From: Aedes albopictus
Lineage: Eukaryota > Arthropoda > Insecta > Diptera > Culicidae
NCBI RefSeq assembly: GCF_035046485.1
Contig: NC_085137.1
Span: 253,664,733-253,728,732, forward strand
Reading direction: 5' to 3'
Length of the DNA: 64,000 bases
A program made the position numbers and the translations under genes. The notes beneath the pieces are model-generated. The model searched no databases. It had not been told where the DNA came from and saw only the letters and a list, made by a program, of their open reading frames with translations. Of this stretch, positions 34,398 to 46,112 are shown piece after piece (position 1 is the stretch's first letter; every line of letters starts with the position of its first letter).

Positions 34398-34889
34398 TCA
34401 TCGTACACCGTACACCCGTTCTAACCGCTCTCTGCAAACGGCAAGCTCAATTCTCGGATCTCGCTTGTACGAAAAAATCCGAATTAAACCATCCGCCTCT
34501 TCTCGCAACGCATTTTTGAGCTTCCTACGGCTCACACTCAAACTCCGCTCTTTCTCCTTCACATTTCTACTTTCGAGCTCAAACCCAACTTCTTCGGATG
34601 TTAGGTAGGTAACACTCATCCCTACCTGATACTCCCTGTCCATATTCATGACCGCGATCAAGTCAACAAATGGGCTATTGTGCCTTGCAAGATAAATCCT
34701 CGAAACGCGTTTGTCTTCTTCTTTTCCATCAACTTTCCAAAATATGACCGCACCACAACGAGCGACCTGATGGTCAGAAATTCTGCATGCGGCGCTCATA
34801 TCAAATCCACATGAGGCTGCGGCGATTTGGCCGCGAGGAGATGCACGCGATACAGACGCAATGTGGAAATGGAAAAGATGAAGCCGCAT
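34398..34889 (-). CDS. gypsy leader ORF, probable split N-terminus of gag
   Basis: This is 163 codons ending in CGA TGA at 34398. The C-terminal half (YLTSEEVGFELESRNV, SRRKLKNALREE) looks like the helical N-terminal region of insect gypsy gag. The gag frame is entered one base further on (+1) at this very stop. Either gag was once continuous and a 1-bp change split it, or a +1 shift is used. Sequence alone does not decide. Confidence 0.5.
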   Translation of the reverse strand: MRLHLFHFHIASVSRASPRGQIAAASCGFDMSAACRISDHQVARCGAVIFWKVDGKEEDKRVSRIYLARHNSPFVDLIAVMNMDREYQVGMSVTYLTSEEVGFELESRNVKEKERSLSVSRRKLKNALREEADGLIRIFSYKRDPRIELAVCRERLERVYGVR

Positions 34890-35897
34890 CCTCCTGCAGC
34901 ATCATTAAATAACATCCCGATTATTAAATACAAAGCCGACGAGGTGATGCGTATGCGCATAGTGAAACCACAGACAAACAGACGTATCACTTGGAACAAA
35001 TTGCGATAAAAATCATCGTCACGAAAACGTAATCGCCCAATACTAACCAGGCTATGTTACGCGAACCACTCAGTAGGTGGCAGTAGTGAGTAAACGTCAA
35101 ACAGGAGCAAAAACGATGCGAGCGCCGTGATCGAGCGATTTGCGAACTACAAAATATTTGAACTAACCGTTAAAAAGGATAACGATGAGAAGTGAGTAGA
35201 GTGCGACGTCTGTTTGTCTGTGGTGAAACAATGTCGCGATAAATATTATTACGATTTCTGGCCACTTGAGATGCCATTGTGCTAACATTTGTTTTGATAT
35301 GGACGGCCTGAAGTCTGCTGCGATGCTGCTGGGTGGGTGACAGTATTTGTTCGATTTTGACATTGCGTCTGTATCGCGGGAATCTCCTAGCGGCCATATC
35401 GCCGCCGCTCAATGTGGATTTATTATTGTCGGGCCGCCACCAAACCGGACTTCGCACAATCAAGTCGCGACGCGACCCAACTCGCGACGTTTTTAATCAT
35501 GTTAAAAGTAGTGCGCATCCTTCCCGTTGTTGTCAGCCACATAGCGCACTAGATGCGAAACAGTTGCGACACTTGTGAACCAAGAAAATGGCAATTTTTG
35601 ATTGAATGTCAGTCTTGATTCCAACCGGATAGACAATATAAGCGCCGCAATAAATTATTCCTTATTCCACAAATAACTGGCAAATACCCTTCTACTGATG
35701 TCCAATGCGATCAAAGAAAAAGAAAAGAGAGAGAAAAAAAAGAAATGCATGCACAGAATATACGGTATTTAGTGATGTGGACAACCAACTATTGATTCGA
35801 TCGACCGTGTGATATGTGTGCTTCTATCGGGCAGCACGCGGTCCCTTTAAAGCGCAAAATCTCCTATCCACCGTACGTACTGCCTACAGTTTCTCTA
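34890..35897 (-). other. gypsy leader, downstream part
   Basis: This is about 1 kb between the foldback insertion and the first ORF. Two related stretches at 34795-34860 and 35375-35430 (CGATTTGGCCGCGAGGAGATGCACGCGAT type, opposite orientation) indicate an internal inverted duplication. No coding frame is supported. Confidence 0.5.
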
Positions 35898-37148
35898 CAC
35901 TGAGAAAAAAAGTATAGTAACGCGAACCATGACATTGTGCTTAATTTTACTATTCCCAAATATCGTAAACACAACTAAAAACTTCTTTACATGTACCACA
36001 AGCTAGTAAAAATTACCATGCTACATGGTAACTGTGACATGGTGAGATTCATAATGTACATATTCAACAGTACCATTCCATTTTTACCATTCATCGAGCA
36101 GACATAGTAATATTGACTAAAAAAAATATTAGCCCAAACTTCCAACATTTTCGAGCTAACAACGCATCATAGTTGTTGCAAATATGCAGTTGTTATTGTA
36201 ATTCCGGCCATTTTGGCGAAAGATTGACAAATGACAGAAGTCTTTGGATAATCCAATTTACAATTAGAAATCTCTCTTAATTGATAAAGCGGGTGCAAAA
36301 AGTTCACGGTAAGTAAATGCATTATCCATCGCAAATAATGTCTAATCAAATAAATCCACCCTCAGTAACCGAATCATCTCTCAAATGATGCTCCCAATAT
36401 CCATCCGGAAGTTAGTCGAAGCACCTCAGCAAATAAACCGCCGCTTCTAAACTAAACCAGATTGTTCGCTATTCTGCCAGCTGCAGACCCTGATTATCGG
36501 TGTTACCGCGGTGACAACACCAGGTAAAGATAATAACATGAATTTCCGTCGCCCAAGCTTTTCCAGATTGACTTCCACTTTCTCTGATTTGTAGCTGTCA
36601 TCAATACTAATCCGGCGTAAACGCTCAAGTGATGCAGGAATCCCTGAATGAGGCACCAAGCTGAATGAGGAACCTATGGAGAAACTTATCTTTCGGCGCA
36701 GCGCTCATGGGGAAACTCAAGTCTCGGGCCGCGGACGATAATTTTGGTTGGAATCCTTGAGTTTGATTCCATGGATATTGCCAAGATGTACATCCATGGA
36801 GTTTATATATTTATATTTAGATGTAAATTATTAAATAAAATGTGGAATAAAATAAATCAAATCCATTTTTTCATTAATAATAAACAACGAAAATGACATT
36901 ACCATGCTACCACACACATGGTTATTCATACCAAAAACGATGGTCAATCGTACTATGTGCACATAGTAAAACTAAGCATGGGATGGGGTTCAAAAATACT
37001 ATAAAATGTAAACATAAAGCGACATGGTAAATTGAACCCCGCACATGGTAATTTCAAGCAGGAAGCATGGTCTACCAAAATCAAGTGGTAAAAGTGTTTT
37101 AAGTTGACCCTCGATCCGGTCAAAATTACTATGTCCTTTTTTTCAGTG
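35898..37148. mobile_element. 1251-bp TA-flanked inverted-repeat element in the gypsy leader
   Basis: The ends read CACTGAGAAAAAAAG and its inverse CCTTTTTTTCAGTG, with TA on both sides (35896-35897 and 37149-37150). The outer parts are rich in ACATGGTAA/TTACCATG words in both orientations. A 70-codon minus ORF (36659-36447) is not recognisable. The terminal CACTGAG is shared with the element at 60215-61084. Confidence 0.75.
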
Positions 37149-37347
37149 TAGCTACCAGATCGTTTATTGAGTATGAGTACCTCGGTAGATTAAACTAGAC
37201 TGGTACAGAAATTTGAAGATTATTTTGAGAGTGATATTTTTTTTCTCTAAAGGATAAAATGATCAACCCTCCAAAAATTTCCCCCTTCTCCTACTAAAAA
37301 AATATCTCGAAAAATTGAAAGCGATTTTTTTTGTTGGAGCGACAATA

Positions 37348-38073
37348 TGTAAGTTAGAGTTTTCCAACCGATAATGAGCATGCGACTTACCTTTAGCAAC
37401 TCATCTCAGGGGCGCCTCACTTCCCTATTCGAGAGGGTGTTACGATGGGAAGGGGAATCCTTCCGCCGCTCTTCGCTGGGGCACTGATGCACACCGACAC
37501 TCATTCACCAACGTGGCTATTCTCCGGGCTATTTCTTCTCCGTTTTAATTTCACAGCGTGCCGTCTACCGCTCTCGGTCTCCCGCGTCTGTCACTCCCGG
37601 TTCACGGTCACAAAGGGCTGTCCGTGATAACTTCACTTCCTAGGTACTCAACTGCGGCCTCAGGGTAATTTCCACCGACTTAGGACCCCACACGGAGCAC
37701 ATATACTGTTCCCTTGGTCACTTGGACACACGCGGCGGATTCCGGACTATCGACCGTCGTACTCAGAGGTTGTCACAGAAGAGACCGATCTACTCCTCAT
37801 CGCCGACGCACCAACCTCTAATTTCTCTTCATTCGGGCTTCGATGGGCGGAAACTCTCGGCCGAATGCTCGTTTTCTGCGTTTTCCCTTGGTGTGGACGT
37901 TCGCATTTTTCGAGTTGTCGGAGTGGGGTTTATAGCGCGATAGCGGCATTACAAAAAGGGGTTTTTTTTAACAAAATCTAAGCCTACCTTCTAATTTTGC
38001 AACTTACAATATTTAGAATGATGTTTTTTTTTTTTGACTATCTTTTTATGGGACATTGATTTTAAATGTTACA
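37348..38073 (-). repeat. gypsy 5' LTR
   Basis: This is 726 bp, the partner of 27364-28087. On the minus strand the sequence just after it (TATTGTCGCTCCAAC) should hold the primer binding site, but I could not match it to a tRNA 3' end. Confidence 0.9.
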
Positions 38074-38077
38074 CCTC

Positions 38078-39559
38078 ACTTTCGGTGTGAAGCCAATAAT
38101 GGTTTACCATTCACCCTACCACGTCCTGGTACTTGAACCGGGTAGAATCCGGCAGCGTTGTTGGCTAAAGGCCGGTCCGTACAATGTCGGCAGGACGTGT
38201 AAGCGGGTCCATGCAGCTGCAGCAGTACCCCAAAGCCACACGTGGTACTTGGTATCTCGTAGAAACGGATTCCGGCGGCCGACAGTGAGGAAGAAAGGAG
38301 AAGGAATGGATGTTGATGCAGAGAAGAGGGGTCTAAAAACAGAAAAGGTTAGATAGATTGTAAGAAAGTGAGGAGGAGTAGAGGATGTTGAAAACGACAA
38401 TAGAACAGGCGAGGTTTCTGTTCTAAACCATAGGAACTGGTAGCGCTACCAGTTCAGGGCCTCTCTTTCATTCCATCTAGGTACAATTTTATACATGTGC
38501 TGTGTGATGCACCGCAAGGGTGTACCTACAGTCCAACACTCCTTCTCATCACACACTCAGATCCGATGCGCCCCGAGCTCTACCTGGTCACCGTACTCCT
38601 CCTGGATCCAAAGCCCGCCGAGCTCCTTCTAGATCCTTTGCTCTCACTACCGAGCTTCCTTTGCTACCAAGCTCCTCCTGGCTCCAAGCTTCATCTGACA
38701 CCGAGTACCTTCCGCCATTCCACTCCTGCATTCACCCATCAGACAGCACTCATCGCCTCGATTCATTTAGTCCACGGTACAGATCCCTCAAGATACTAGA
38801 TCCTCATCGAATATTGGTCTCCTCACCGTCTCTCGGTGTCTCAACGAGTATTGGCACTCGGTCTCATCGCATCTTGATACGCTCATTTGCTAAATTGTAG
38901 CAACTTGTAGCAGTTCCTGATAATCAAACACGAGTCGATTGCGATTTTATGATATGTTTACCAATCATTAAAAATTATCAAGTGTTTCGGAAAAAAAATC
39001 AGTTGCACACTTAAACTAGACCTTAGATCTGAAGTGGCTTCTGCACGTTATCAGCAAACATGAAAACGCCCAGCCTTATCACTGTGCATACTCACCAGCA
39101 AACTCAGTTTAAATTCTGCACTGATAACTGCATACCTCTAGCGTTAAACGGCAAATCCACCGAAACAGAAGTCATCAAGAAAAAAAAAGTTATCTGCTGC
39201 AACCTATGCGTCAAGTGCTAAGCACCTTGGAGAGAGACGCGGTTTCAGTTTAGATTTATTGGGTATTTACAAGCCGGTCAAAATGTTGATATCTAGGTAT
39301 AGGAATGTGATAAGTGGCGTATCTATTTTTGTTTGAACATCGCTTAGGAAGCGTTACCACGCACCGGTGAATCTTCGCTCGCAGTGTTAGTGTAAAAATA
39401 GACAACGCTACACGATACAGTCGTGGCTTGAGCACTGTTCTGCAAACTATTGTGATGTATGTAGTGAGATTTCCGACTGATATTTCTTGGAAAGATCGAT
39501 AGTCCTTTATCATCTTTATCAATGTGGTTTTAGCCCTGGGCTGTATCACGACTGTTGTT
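38078..39559. other. Unassigned sequence right of the gypsy element
   Basis: Bases 38085-38400 have fairly balanced composition and an open plus frame (38066-38356) that may be worn retroelement coding sequence. A 22-bp perfect palindrome lies at 38434-38455. Bases 38500-38850 are C/T-rich with repeated CCGAGCTCCT-like words. After 38900 it is AT-rich. No gene is supported. Confidence 0.35.
38434..38455. repeat. 22-bp perfect palindrome
   Basis: GAACTGGTAGC followed immediately by its reverse complement GCTACCAGTTC, with no spacer. Confidence 0.7.
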
Positions 39560-39776
39560 CCCTTCCAAAGGGAAAACTCACATCTTGTGTGTTTACCAGA
39601 TATGGGATTCGGTCACAGATCCTCGGCGTGAAAGGTATGTTCTCTAACCATTACATCAGGTCCACTTCGCACTATATGAGCAGCTTATAGGAAGCGCACT
39701 TTCTTCGCTCCATAGTCCAGATAAGGGAGTTTTCTCAGGGATACATTTATATTCATACAAATATTGTTAAAAGATG
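39560..39776 (+). repeat. 217-bp direct repeat, left copy (long target duplication)
   Basis: It matches 41871-41995 plus 43891-43980 (the right copy is split by a LINE). It abuts the 5' end of the decayed non-LTR element exactly. Sequence beyond the match differs on both sides as expected of a target duplication. Confidence 0.78.
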
Positions 39777-41870
39777 AGGCTGTTCGGGCTCGTTCGGAAG
39801 TTAACCATTAATGTTAACTTATTTTCCCGATCAGCCTAGATAGCTGTGTAGTGTCGGTAGCGATTGTCTCAATTTTCTAAGAATAACACTACGGATCGCC
39901 TGATCCAGTGGTAAGAGTCCACTAAACAGGTGACCCCTAATTCATGGTGTTATGCGGCTATATGCTTACCGTGCCAAGGAATGAATGGTTAGGGGGGTCT
40001 AATAGAAACCTAACCACAAACGGAGCCTGTGGAGAATTAGGGCGTCCTCCACAGTATTACGCCCTTACTGCACATCGGAGCAATAGTGGCCCAAGTGGCT
40101 CTACTTCAAAAAGTTCATTTTCGTCTGGTAACTTCTGTATAGGTTACCTTGTGAAACCAGTTTTGCTTTTTTTCATTATAGATGATGTGTCGTGCCTCGA
40201 GCATGCTATATTTTAGAATAACGTTAACAGTATGTTTCATCCTTTCCTTTTGGATGCCTTCAAGCTGTGGACAGAGATATCCACTCGCGGAGAAGGAGGA
40301 AAAAGGAACTTCGGATCAAAGAAACGCGCACATCCGATTGCTACACAACTTAGCTTTATTCTGCTTCTGTATCGAGAGGTTAACAACTTTGGAAAGAACA
40401 AATGTTGCCGCTGTGCTTGCCGGCGCTCACTTACACACTAAGAAGAGTTCAGTCATGTTTGTGGATAAATTACACAGTCAAGATATAATATGTATGGGAG
40501 GTGGTCATTGTCACATTTCTACACAAGCAAGATCTTGTATTCAGCATCTTATCGCTGATATTTGACAGTATTGCTACGATGATTACATTATCTGAAGTAC
40601 CTCAAACATTAATTTGAGATGCTTCAGTTTGATGGATTACTTAGGTAGTGCAGCTCATGGATAACTTACCATAGAAATGCACCTAACCAATCTCTGCATC
40701 AGCAGAATTTGTCATGAGTTGACTGATTGGCATGTGTCAGATGAGGAGTCTCCATTTGACCTTCTTTGCACTTTTGAGTGTTCCTTCGCAAAATTTGCGT
40801 ATTCAGGCGTCCCTGCTCAACGAACTAGGGAACCTGTACTAATTGGTTGCGACCACATTTTGTGGATAACTCGCTTCCATTGCTACTTCAAGAGAGTTTC
40901 ATTGTGGTTTTGTACCTACAACACCTTCGGTTGTGGTATACCATAACTATTGCTTTGAAAGAAGCTTGTCCTCTGCGGTCTGTGTGGACTGCAAAAGGTA
41001 TTCCTGAATGGAACTCTGATCTGTAGTTCAGATCAGTACCGTTCTTTTATATAATAACGAATCTCTAGCTTCCGCTTGAGAATTATAGCTATATAATCGA
41101 CTTAGTGGGCCCTTAAAAGCTCTACTTCATTCAAATATCCAGGAGGAAATGGGGGATTATCCTATTTTCTCCAGAGGAACATTAATACTTCAAACATGTT
41201 TTGATCTCTTGTAATTTTCTATGGGGTATTTTCATGGCGTGAAATTACTCCATAGTTTTATCCCGAAAGGGTGCGTGCATTGCATAAAGATGGAATGAGT
41301 TTCAGATTTATCTGGTTACCTCGTTCTTTCTGAAATACTTGAAACGCATTGTCGATTATCACATCTGTGATGTTCGTCTGGCTGACATGCCTATTCATGT
41401 GAACTCACATGCCTTCCAATTTGGAATGTCCACAGTGACTCTTTTACACAAAGTTGTATATGTTTTCAAGAAAGTACTCGCTCAAACGTAGGTTTTGCTT
41501 GGGTGATTTCTTGAATATTGATGATGCTTTCGATGACGTGCCTTTCAATGTCATATTGAAAGTCGCATGACGTCACAAGCTACCTCCAATGAGCTATAGG
41601 CTCTCTTTACGCTTATGCGTTTTACAGTGTCCTTTTCAGGGCACTGATTAAACCCGTTGTGGTATGGGCTATGAGCTCTCGTTGCGCTTATGCGTTCATT
41701 CCCTCTTCTAGGGTACCCCTTCCTATTTCATCACCTTTCCCTTTCCTTATTCCATTCCATCCCTTGTCCCATTCTCCCTCAGATAAATGATGAAATAGTC
41801 TTATATGTATGGCGATGGCACAAATGTCCCAAATGGAGGATAACGTGCCTCTGGAGCCGGCCTTCTGATA
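39777..41870 (+). mobile_element. Decayed non-LTR element, fossil copy 1
   Basis: The 5' end (39777-40140: GGCTGTTCGGGCTCGTT, CCCGATCAGCCTAGATAGCTG, AACACTACGGA, GAGTCCACTAAACAGGTGACC) matches 51744-52090. The RT remnant (about 41340-41585) can be read in pieces as HAFQFGMSTVTLLHKVVY and FLNIDDAFDDVPFNVILK, with stops. The 3' end (41690-41870, ending GGATAACGTGCCTCTGGAGCCGGCC) matches 54480-54610. The middle has no matching ORF. The body is about 2.1 kb and internally deleted. Confidence 0.7.
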
Positions 41871-41995
41871 CCCTTCCAAAGGGAAAACTCACATCTTGTG
41901 TGTTTACCAGATATGGGATTCGGTCACAGATCCTCGGCGTGAAAGGTATGTTCTCTAACCATTACATCAGGTCCACTTCGCACTATATGAGCAGC

Positions 41996-43889
41996 GAAGC
42001 ATCGAGCCAAAAAGAATAGTGACCAGCTTAAGTTTAATACAGATTTACCACCCAAACAACTTTGGCGAAACATAAAAAAACTGGGGGTTACTAAGGAATC
42101 TAGATTTTCTAGTGACGATTTTTCAGCGAATGATATCAACAACTTTTTCACTTCTAATTTTTCAAACGATGTTTCGGTAGATCCAATATTAACGAATCAT
42201 CAAGGTTTCAGTTTTCATAGAGTTTCGGATCATGATATCATCAACTGCATTTTTTCAATCAAATCGAATGCAGTAGGATTCGACAAAATTCCTATTCAAT
42301 TCATTAAGCTTCTTTTACCCCTGGCCTTTCCAATTTATAAGCATCTATTCGACACCATCATCAACACCTCTATATTCCCTAGATCATGGAAGAATGCAAA
42401 GATAATTCCTATCAAGAAGAAAGCCAACTGTTCATCAATTGATAACCTACGCCCTATTAGCATTCTCAGTGCACTATCTAAAGTATTTGAAAAACTTGTG
42501 AAATCCCAGATTTCGAAGCATGTCATCGATAACAATTTGCTGCATCCTTTTCAGTCTGGGTTTAGAAGTAATTTCAGTACTAATACTGCTTTAGCTAAGG
42601 TACATGATGACGTAGCCCAGGCAATTGACAAGAGAGGCATAGCTATACTGCTGTTGATCGACTTTGCCAAAGCATTTGATCGAGTATCACATGCTAAATT
42701 GGTAAGGAAATTGGTGAATAAATTCAGTTTTTCCCAGTCAGCGGCTAGTTTGATCAAATCTTATCTGAGCAATAGACATCAGGCTGTTTTCTACAACGAT
42801 GTTGTATCGTCGTTCAGCCAAATTAAGTCTGGGGTTCCCCAGGGCTCTGTATTAGGACCTCTTTTATTCTCTCTATTTATTAATGATCTTCCTAATTCAC
42901 TATGCTTTTGTTCAGTCCATATGTTTGCTGACGATGTACAAATCTATTTTTGTAATTCTGGTGAGTTCAACATGACCGATATTGCCAGGAAAATAAATTA
43001 TGATTTGAATTGTATCCTGCAGTGGTCGAAGAGTAATTTGTTGACCGTTAACCCATCCAAAACAAAAGCTATGTTGATATCGAAGCTCAGAAATCCTCCT
43101 CAAGCACCAGTACTTGTTTTTGATGGTCAAAGAGTAAATTTTTTTGAAAAAATTGATAATTTGGGGGTTATTTTTACATCCAATTTGTCATGGGATACTT
43201 TTATCAATGCCCAATGTGGGAAAATATACGGTTCACTAAAACGGTTGAACATGGTGAGCAAACACTTTCAACCAGCAATGAAAATTAAACTCTTCAAGTC
43301 TCTGATACTTCCTCATTTTATGTACGGTGAGTTCGTTTACAGTAATGCTTCTGCTGCATCGCTCAATAAACTGAGGGTTGCACTGAATTCTTGCATTCGA
43401 TATGTGTATAACTTATCGAGATACTCCAGTGTCTCTCAATTCCATGAAGCGTTGATAGGTTGTTCCTTTTCAAAATTTTATGCCTTCAGAACATGCTTAC
43501 AAATATTTAAGATTGTTAAGACAAAAGAGCCACCTTATTTATACAACAAACTGCATTTTTTTCGAAATACTAGAACTATGAATATGATTGTACCTCAGCA
43601 TTCTACGTCTTATTATGGTGATTCGTTGTTCACGAGAGGCATATCACTCTGGAATCGTTTATCGTCCAATCTCAAATCATCAACTAGTTTGAATAGCTTC
43701 AAAAGGGGTCTGTTGGGGGAGCTCGAACACATGCAATTATAGAATAATATTTAAAAAAAAGAAGATTAAAGTCAATTCAGAAACTTAGATTAGGTGTAGA
43801 TTGTCAGATAGCTTAGTTCCACCACAGTGTAACATTTTAGAAGGAGATATCCTTACGTTACATGATTTCAAATAAATAAATAATAATAA
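41996..43889 (+). mobile_element. 5'-truncated CR1/Jockey-type LINE with open RT frame
   Basis: A single plus frame is open from the junction at about 41996 to the stop at 43740-43742 (about 580 codons). Motifs in order are VGFDKIPIQFIKLLLP, NLRPISILSALSKVFEKLV, FRSNFSTNTALAKVHDDVAQ, LLLIDFAKAFDRVSHAKL, SGVPQGSVLGPLLFSLFIND and MFADDVQIYF, then the thumb and C-terminal region. The ATG- or GTG-initiated part is 42498-43742. The 3' UTR ends in AAATAAATAAATAATAATAAT (43870-43889 region). The endonuclease is lost by 5' truncation. No stops suggest a young insertion. Confidence 0.85.
42498..43742 (+). CDS. Reverse transcriptase of the truncated LINE (partial)
   Basis: This is the palm, thumb and C-terminal part of a CR1/Jockey-type RT. 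The catalytic Asp pair sits in FADD at about residue 145, and the first catalytic Asp lies in LLIDFAKAFD at about residue 54. The GTG start is only where an ORF finder would begin; the frame continues upstream to 41997. Without the endonuclease it cannot be a complete element. Confidence 0.8.
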   Translation: MKSQISKHVIDNNLLHPFQSGFRSNFSTNTALAKVHDDVAQAIDKRGIAILLLIDFAKAFDRVSHAKLVRKLVNKFSFSQSAASLIKSYLSNRHQAVFYNDVVSSFSQIKSGVPQGSVLGPLLFSLFINDLPNSLCFCSVHMFADDVQIYFCNSGEFNMTDIARKINYDLNCILQWSKSNLLTVNPSKTKAMLISKLRNPPQAPVLVFDGQRVNFFEKIDNLGVIFTSNLSWDTFINAQCGKIYGSLKRLNMVSKHFQPAMKIKLFKSLILPHFMYGEFVYSNASAASLNKLRVALNSCIRYVYNLSRYSSVSQFHEALIGCSFSKFYAFRTCLQIFKIVKTKEPPYLYNKLHFFRNTRTMNMIVPQHSTSYYGDSLFTRGISLWNRLSSNLKSSTSLNSFKRGLLGELEHMQL

Positions 43890-43980
43890 TATAGGAAGCA
43901 CACTTTCTTCGCTCCATAGTCCAGATAAGGGAGTTTTCTCAGGGATACATTTATATTCATACAAATATTGTTAAAAGATG

Positions 43981-45018
43981 TTCCTTGATAAAACCATTAA
44001 AAAGGGAATATATAGTAATTTCAATGAACTCCGGTGAACTTCCGAATAAATTCCTGACAAACGGTTTCATCAAATTGAACCTGTCCAATGTTTTTTTTTT
44101 TTAATCATTTTTAAGCCCTTGACTATGGCTGATCAACTTTATCCTGATTTCGAATGTTCAAATTTCATGTTTTATTTATTTTTTTCACCCAACATTTCTA
44201 TTTCTTGCTTCTTTTGTTAGCTCTTTAAGTATGAAGATTAAAAGTGATAAACATCTGCCCGATGATCTTTGTTATTTTATGAGTTTCCTTTTTAAATTAC
44301 CTCAGGTCAGTCTTGAAACGATTGTTAGTGTAACCATACATGTTCTGTAGCCATTGATCAATTTCTTCTCTCATTCATCAAACGCTACTTGATAACTCGC
44401 GGTCGTCACACAGTCAGAATATCGAAAACAACATGTTATTTTCAATCAACCTTCCGTACTTATCGACGGATTGACTTATACGGTAGTACAAGTTCACCAC
44501 ACACAAAAAAACTGACAAAACTCGTCTCACTCTTATTCCCGGCAAAGTTCAACCGCACACACAGTACAGCATATGAGGGTCATTCGACAGAAATACCAGC
44601 AATGCAAAATGATTGTTGATCAAACATCAAAGAATGCGCGTCAATGTCCCGATTGACTGACTGACTGACTATACCTACCTATAGAGCAAGGTGAGAAAAC
44701 TGTTATCGCATGGCACTGGCAAATGATTTCCGACATGCGAGGCTATCATCAGTCAGTTCTGCTGGGCAGTTCCAATGCAAAAGTGCATCAGAAGTTGTTT
44801 TATTAGGTACCGTGCTGTTCGAATTTTGGGGACTAGATTGATAAAAAACAGTATTTACAACAGAGTTTATTATCAACTTTTAGCATAGAGGAAATTCATA
44901 TTTAGAGAAATTTCTGCGAAATATGTATTGAAACTTTTTTATCTGTATACGAGATTTTTAACCCTGAACTTCTCTTCCGAAAGAAGAACTCACATTTTGT
45001 AACTGCACTATTGATCAA
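43981..45018. other. AT-rich intergenic sequence
   Basis: No coding region is supported. It ends at the TTA target duplication of the next element. Confidence 0.4.
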
Positions 45019-45021
45019 TTA

Positions 45022-46112
45022 CACGGTCCGACAAAAAATCAACTTTTTCTCTGCCCAGCTCTAAATTTCACCTTTTCTGATTGCTCCCGACTAGAAACTC
45101 ATAAATACGAAGTTTTGACCCTCCCCCTCCTGGGAGAGGGGAGGGGCATTGATTTGAAATTTTGAAAAATCGAAAAATTTCGAGGTTTTTCGATCGCCAT
45201 TTCGGCTAAATGCACGATATCAAAAAAGGAAAAGGTTGACCACGGAGCTTTAGGGGTTGTGCAACTACCAACAAAATTTCACGAAGATCCATCAAGCCAT
45301 TCTCGAGAAACGGTGTTTTTACGAAATGATGTTTTAAAGATTTCTTATATTGCACGCAAAGAATCCAACTACTATATGGCACAATTGTTGATTTAACCAT
45401 GTCGTTTGGCATCATAGTGTCTTCGAGGAAGTTTTTCACTACAATAACGTGCTTCTTTTAACCTGTTGGTAAAAATGATCAATCCCCCTAAAAGTGAGAT
45501 AAAAAATTTACTTTTTGAATTTTTCAAGATACAAGGTTGATGACTTCACAAGAGTTGTAGAAAATGCTGTTCTGAATAACTTTGTTGAAGACGCCAAATT
45601 CGTAGCTCCGTTAGCTTTCAAGACACGTTAGGTTTTTATTACCGGCGGTCTCTTGAAAGTGTTTATTCCTCAATAACTTTTTTCACTTTTGATTCCCCAA
45701 TTCTATTCTTACAGTCTCTAATAGGTCAATCATTTTGACTTTTTAAAGGAGACAATTACTTCTACTTTTGCATTTGTATGAGGTAATTTGCTTACATTTG
45801 CCTATAAAGTAATGCAGGGCAAAAGTTCGCACCTAACAGTCTCCACAAAATAACTATTAAGCAGAAAGACAATAATTTCGCTTTTCATTGCTTAACAATG
45901 CCCTATCATGTAACCTTTAAAAAAAAGCACTAGATTTTATCGAGATCTTTCTGTAGCTCTAGTAATAAAACCTTTAATGCAAGTACTTCAATGCGAACAT
46001 TTGCCCCATACTTGCGGAAAAAGTTCGCACATGATAAAAGATAGTTTAATGGTACAAAGTCCATTTATTTCAAGTTAATTCATGTTTATCCTTTCACTAT
46101 AGCAACGGAATG
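45022..46112 (+). repeat. Left arm of the 5.8-kb inverted-repeat element
   Basis: Inverse of about 49748-50816. Its inner limit is near CTTTCACTATAGCAACGGAATG. Confidence 0.8.

Larger units (their letters stand above)
27364..38073 (-). mobile_element. Ty3/gypsy LTR retrotransposon, full length, pol broken
   Basis: LTRs at 27364-28087 and 37348-38073 have ends TGTAA...TTACA and are flanked by CCTC (27360-27363 and 38074-38077). Reading right to left the order is leader with a foldback insertion, an N-terminal ORF, gag, then pol as protease-RT-RNase H-integrase, so it is Ty3/gypsy by domain order. A polypurine stretch (CTCGGGGGAA on the minus strand) abuts the 3' LTR at 28088-28097. There is no envelope-like ORF between pol and the LTR. 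LTR near-identity implies recent insertion. Confidence 0.9.
41871..43980 (+). repeat. 217-bp direct repeat, right copy, split by a LINE
   Basis: The halves are 41871-41995 and 43890/43891-43980. The left copy at 39560-39776 keeps the uninterrupted order (GAGCAGCTTATAGGAAGC). It ends where unique flank TTCCTTGATAAAACC begins. Confidence 0.78.
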
